From the IMG/VR virus record IMGVR_UViG_3300037119_000419, positions 1 through 26,231 of that record: 26,231 bases of DNA; one strand, written 5' to 3'. The stretch comes from a virus. The notes under the pieces were generated by a model, which was not told the origin of the DNA, made no database searches, and was given only the letters and a program-made list of their open reading frames with translations. The stretch's first letter is position 1; each line of letters opens with the position of its first letter. The translations under genes were made by a program, and so were the position numbers. Positions 15,701 through 21,700 of the stretch are shown here, piece by piece.

Positions 15701-18700
15701 TTGAAGACCGCACGTCGCTGTACGAAGCCCTGCCCGCACCGCCGCAGACCGCGAGCGAGGATGTGAAGATGGGGCGTGGTGATGGTCAGGCAGTGGCGCT
15801 TGGATTGGCTGAGCCTCAGGACTTGAGCGCCAAGCCCAAGGCTTATGTTACCGCCTATAACGTGGGATTGCAGGAGGGGTCGAAGGCTCTGGCTAGTGCA
15901 GCCGGGGAGAGTTTTGTGTCCACTGCTGGGCCAGCATTGGCCACAACGCAGGAAATTCCAGAAGGTTCCGCAGAAATTATTTCGGAGCCTGCCGCACCAA
16001 CCACCCCTGTGGATGGCCTTAGTGTAGATGGGGCGGCACCTTCGGGTATCGCGGAATTCATGGACCAGCAGGCGACGGCGTTGGATGCTGCGCCCGTTCC
16101 CGTCAGCAACGACCGTCGCATGGAGGTCGCTGCCACCGTCGAGAAGATCGAAGACAAGATGTTCGACTTCGAGACTGACGACGCTCCCAAGTCCAAGGTC
16201 AAGGCGTACCTCAAGGGCTTGGTCAAGAAGGGCGTGATGGAGCAGGCCGACCTCGACGCCATGGATTACCTGTTCAAGGACAGGGACATGGGCGTGGAGG
16301 ACATCACCTCCGAGGTCAGGGGCGCTCTGGAAATGTGGGCTGAGCGTGAGCTTGGCGGTGCAGCGCCTGTGGCCAGAGACCGCCGCACCAGCGGGCCGAC
16401 CAAGATCGAGGACGCGGTTCCCGGTTACGCCAAGGTGGCCAAGCATCTCACTCCAGAGGAGCGGGCACGGGTCAAGCGTTCGGCAGCACAGAAGCTGGTC
16501 GCGCTGTGGGATAAACTCCCGACGCCTACCGAGATGGCGGCTGTGGCCATCAGCGCCCGCGACGCTCGTGGCTGGTACGAGGCCAGCGCCAAGGCATTGG
16601 TCGAGGTGTTCGGCCACAAGGACGCTACTCGGTTCGCCGCCCTGCTCGCGGCCACGTCGCCGCAGAACAGCGTCAGGCTGAACCTCTACAACGCCCTCAA
16701 AATCTGGACCGGCTGGAACCGCGCTGGCCGACCGACCGACCGCAAGTCTATCGTCAAGATCATGGGCGACAACGTGGCCGGGGATAAGGGTCTTGGCTCT
16801 GTCCTCAATGCGTGGATCAACAACACCGTCACGGCGCTCAGCGACCCTGTCGAACAGCTTGTGCTGTCGGGACCCAAGGTCAACAGCTTCTTCCACAACC
16901 TGATCGGCGAGGTGGACGAGGTCACTAACGACGCATGGATGGCGGCGTTCGCTGGCGTGGACCCGACTTTCATCAAGGGCACGACGGTTGGCAAGAGGAA
17001 GGCTACCAAGTCGGTGGGCTACATGGCCTACGCCGCCCGCGTTCGGAAGGCTGCCGAGGTGGCCAGCAAGCGGACGGGCGACAACTGGACGCCTGCCGAA
17101 ATCCAAGAGACCGTATGGTCATGGGCCAAGACGGTGTACGAGATGCGGGACAAGGCGGGTGAGAACCGTACCGTCCAGCAGTTGCTTGATGCCGGTGCCG
17201 TAACAACTGCCGACATTGCCAACACCGAGGACTTCGCGGTCCTCTTCACGAACAACTTGTTCGCCAACATTCTAGGGGAGGCAGGTTATGGCCAGCCGAG
17301 CGGAATTCGTCAGCGCGGTGGAGCAGATGCTTCAGTCGCAGGAGGCGTACGAAGCGTCACTGACGCAGAAGGAACAGGATTTACTGAACGAGATTTCACC
17401 CGTAACCTCCAGCGAGCAGGAGGGCGGCTCGAACGTGTCCGCCAAGAGCGACGAGGAGGAAAGCTAAGTGAGCGCAGAAAGCAGGAAGGCGCTGGAAGCC
17501 AGCAAGCCGAAGCCAGAGGACTACCCGAGCGAGGACCAGTTTCTCGAAGCGAAGAGCCGGTGGCTATCGACAGTCGGAAGAAACTTGGCTTTGACAAGCC
17601 GCTCCCCGGCCAGCCCCAAGCGGTAGAGGTACCGGGCTACGGCAAGGTAGCCTTCGGTCCACTCCCGGTCGCCCAGCAGGCGGCGCGGGATTACATGGCC
17701 AGCATTGGCCAGACCTACACGCCAACCAAGGTCGCGCCGTCTGTCAACGTCGAGCGCGCCACTCGCATCGCCACTGCCTTCGATACCCTTGAGCATAACC
17801 CTCAGGACCCCGATGTGCAGGCGGCGTACAAGGCCATGGTTGACGAGACCATTGCCCAGTGGAAGGCCATCGAGGCCACCGGCCTGAAGGTGGAGTTCAT
17901 CGACTTCGCCAAGACCGGCGACCCCTATGCGGCCACTCCTCGCCTGATGCAGATCGACGTGGCTGAGAACAACCATATGTGGGTGTTCAAGACTGACGAC
18001 GGCTTCGGCTCTGACGAGACCATCGACGTGTCGGATAACCCGCTGCTGGCGCTGACCGACATCTACATCGGTGGCCACCAGCTTCGAGCCAATGATGTCT
18101 TCAGGATTGTCCACGACTACTTCGGCCATGTGAAGGATGGCCACGGCTTCAGGGCCAAAGGCGAAGAGGGTGCATGGCAGGCGCACTCGCAAATGTACTC
18201 GCCGCTCGCGCGCCGTGCGATGACCACCGAGACGAGGGGCCAGAATAGCTGGGTCAACTATGGCCCGAACGGTGAAACAAACCGGGATGCCAACAGCGCG
18301 GAGACGGTGTACGCTCCGCAGAAGGTCGGGCTGCTGCCGCAGTGGGCCGTGGAGGAGGGTGCGCTACAAGCGCCAGCATTCAGAGAGAGGGTTGAAGATG
18401 GCACAGAGCAAAGGACCGAGCGCGGAGGACGTGAAGCTGATGACCAAGATGGCCAAGGCTCACCCGAACTGGAGCGGCCTCCAGTCAACGAAGACGGAAC
18501 CGTCACCCTCCAGCACTACACCACCGCCGAAGGATTAACCGAGACCGACCCCACCCTGTGGGGCCAGACGAAGATCGCCTTCACCCGCGAGGAGCGGGCG
18601 TACATGATGCAGGCCCCGCCGCGTACCTACTTCGGTATCGCTACTGGCCAGCCCGGAGGATACAAGCAGGAATTCCAAGGCCGCACCGAGGTCGAGGCCC

Positions 18701-21700
18701 GCCTGCCGATGGACCGCCTGTACGATGTGGGCGCTGACCCGGATAACCTGTGGGTCCAAGGCAAGGCGCACATCGGCGAGCGCAATATCAAGGACGCTGG
18801 CCACGCTGGCTACTGGCACAAGAACCCCGAGCTTGGTCTGGTGGCGGTCGTCTTCGAGCCAGTGCAGGTCAAGGCCACGGCGAAGGCCAAGGACAAGCGG
18901 CAGACCGCGTACGAGCGCATCGGCTCCAAGCGCGCATTCCGTGCCGACATTCTCCAGACGGTGCTGGACGAGTTGGGCAGGATGGGAATTGCCGAGGGGC
19001 GCAGCGACCTCAAACTCAGCGTCATCTCCGACTTTGGCGGACGTACCTATGATGGCCGCTACTACTATCCCCAGACGTGGGACGACCATCCCCTGATTGA
19101 GATCGTGGCTCTTAGCCACAAGGGCGCTCGCATCACCGCACGTCACGAGGCCATCCACTGGATGCGTGACCAAGGGATCATCTCTCGGACGGAGTGGCCG
19201 TACCTCGCCAAGTGGGCCAAGAACAACGCGAACCTGATGGCGTGGGCCAAGGCCAACTACCCCAGCAAGGATGGCTTCACCCTCGAAGACCAGATCGAGG
19301 AGGCCGTGGCCGAAGGCTTTGCTCGCTGGAACGGTGGTGACCCAGCACTGGTGACCGCCAAGGACAGTATCGTGGCCACGGTATTCGCCCGCATTCGTGA
19401 GATCATTCGCTCCATTCGCGAGGCATTCGGCGCTGCCGGTATTACCCGTGGTGAGTTGAACGAGGCTGCCCGCCTGATGGCCGCCATTCGCGGTGGAGAT
19501 CAGGTCCGCAAGTACGACGCAGCCAAGCAGCCCAGTGGCTTTGGCCGTCGCAGCCCGTACCTCTCCAGCATCAGCCGGGATATGCTGGCTGGCCGCATCA
19601 CCCCCGAGCAGGCGCAGATGCTGCGGAATAACCCGAAACCCAAGGACCAAGCCGGATGGCATGGTACCAAGGCCGAGGACATTGATAAATTCTCGCTCGA
19701 CTTCATGGGCACCGGAGAGGGGGCGCAGGCTTTCGGCTGGGGGCTGTACTTCGCCCAGAAGCAGGCGGTTGCTGATTGGTACCGCCGCAAGCTGACCATG
19801 AACCAGAACCTGCCGACGGTGCGCGCAGTCAAGGTTGGTGGCCAGCCGCTGTCCGAGTGGATCATGGATCGCTTTGGCTCTGGCCACGGCACTGCCGCAG
19901 TCGAGGTGGCCGACCGTGTCTTCGAGTACCTGACCACCAACCAGCCATACAACGGCTGGCTCGACGCGCTTCAGGTGCAGTTCGAGAAGGACATGGTCGA
20001 GTACATGGCCGACGCCGAGGCCAATGAAGATGCCGCAGAGATCGAGGCTCTGGCCAACGAGGCCCAGAAGGTCGAGATGATCTTCGATAACCTTCGCATG
20101 AAGAAGGTCGAGTTGGACACCGGGGCCACGAAGGGTGCGCTGTACAAGGTCGAGGTTCCCGAGAACGAGGACCTGCTGGACCTTGACGCTCCGCTCAGCA
20201 ACCAATCGCCCAAGATCACCAAGGCGCTGGAGGCCATCGAAGCCGAGGTCAACATCGAAGACTACACCGAGATGGATTTTTGGGACCTCACTGGGCAGGA
20301 GTTGCAGAACGTCCTCAAGGTGGCCGTCTATCAGGACGCGCTGCCGATTACCGGCGATGCCATGGAGACCGCCGTCGAGAACGGTGAGGCACCAAAGGCA
20401 GTGAGCCTTTACCTCCGTGACAAGGGTGTGGTTGGTTCACGCTACCTTGACCGTGACAGCCGTGGCCAGCCAGAGAATGAGGCCACGCGCAACTTCGTGA
20501 TCTTCGATGACGGCGTCGTGGAAATCCGCGCCAAGACGGTGACGGGCCGTGGCTACAGGGACCGCGTCGTTCGTGCGCCGCAGGCTGGCCCGCTGAGCGA
20601 CCCGACCAAGCCGAACCCCGGCATCTTCCGCCGCATCCATGACCAGACCATGTCCTTCCTGACCATGCTTGGCAGCGCCCATGGCAAGGGCGACTGGGAT
20701 GCAGCCGACAGCTTCATCGACGCCTTCCGCCGCAAGGTGACCCAGCGGTACCAGCAAGTCATCAAGACGCAGCAGCGCGTGGCCGCCGAGCAGGGGCTGG
20801 ACCGCCTGCCGCCTGAGCAGAACGTGATGGAGAACATCACGGCTGACGAGCGTGGCTACAAGCTCCAGCACCTGACCGATAACATGATCCGCCCGATGGC
20901 CGAGGAAATGCAGGCTCGCGGTGTGAGCATGGACGACCTTGGCCTGTACCTCTACGCCCGCCACGCACCAGCACGTAATGCCCGCATCGCCGCCATCAAT
21001 CCGGAGTTCCGCGCACCGGATAAACCGGGGTCGGGCATGACCAACGTGGACGCGGCCAACATCATGGCCCAGTTCGTGGCCGAGGGTAAGGACGCGGACC
21101 TAGCAGCAGTGGCCGTGTACATCGACCGCATGATCGAGATGGCCCAGCAGGAGCGCCTACAGTCTGGCCTCCTGACGCAGGATGCCCTCGACGCAGGCTT
21201 CCAGCCACAGGACCACTACGTCCCTCTCCGTGGCAACGAGAACATCGAACCCGAGATGGAGATGACGTTCCCCATTTCGTCGCGCAAGGGTGGTGGCTTC
21301 TCAGTGGCAGGCGGCGAAGGCCACCGGATGTATGGCCGCGAGAGCAGGGCCAACCTCGAAGAGATCGTCGGCTACACCATCACGCAGGCGCAGGAAGCAA
21401 TCGACAGGTCCTACCGTAACAAGGTGGACACGGTCATGCTCAATATGTTCAGGGCTGTGCCTGACCCCAACTTCGTGTCCATCGACAGGGTCAAGCGGGT
21501 ACCTGTCTGGAACAAGGCCAAGGGTCAGGTCGAGTACCAGATGCAGACCCGCATGAACGACCCGCTGGAGCAGCAGCGCACCATCTTCGTGAAGGATGGC
21601 GACACCATCCACAAGATGACCTTCAACGACCGCAACCCTTCGGCCATGCGCTTCGTCAAGGCAGCCAAGAACCTCGGTGTCCAAGAGTTGAACCGTGGCC

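Noticed and set aside
15283-17106. A 607-codon open frame on the minus strand, antisense to the giant gene (and a 556-codon one at 18535-20205).
   Set aside because: Long antisense frames are expected opposite GC-rich genes with G/C-ending codons. The translations are His/Arg/Leu-rich without domains, and the plus strand there carries recognisable domains.
17200-18600. Sequencing or assembly indels as the cause of the frame exchange in the giant gene.
   Set aside because: Frame +2 contains complete ORFs with their own stops and ribosome sites, and the giant frame stays open throughout without correction. A pair of compensating indels would not create these start and stop signals.
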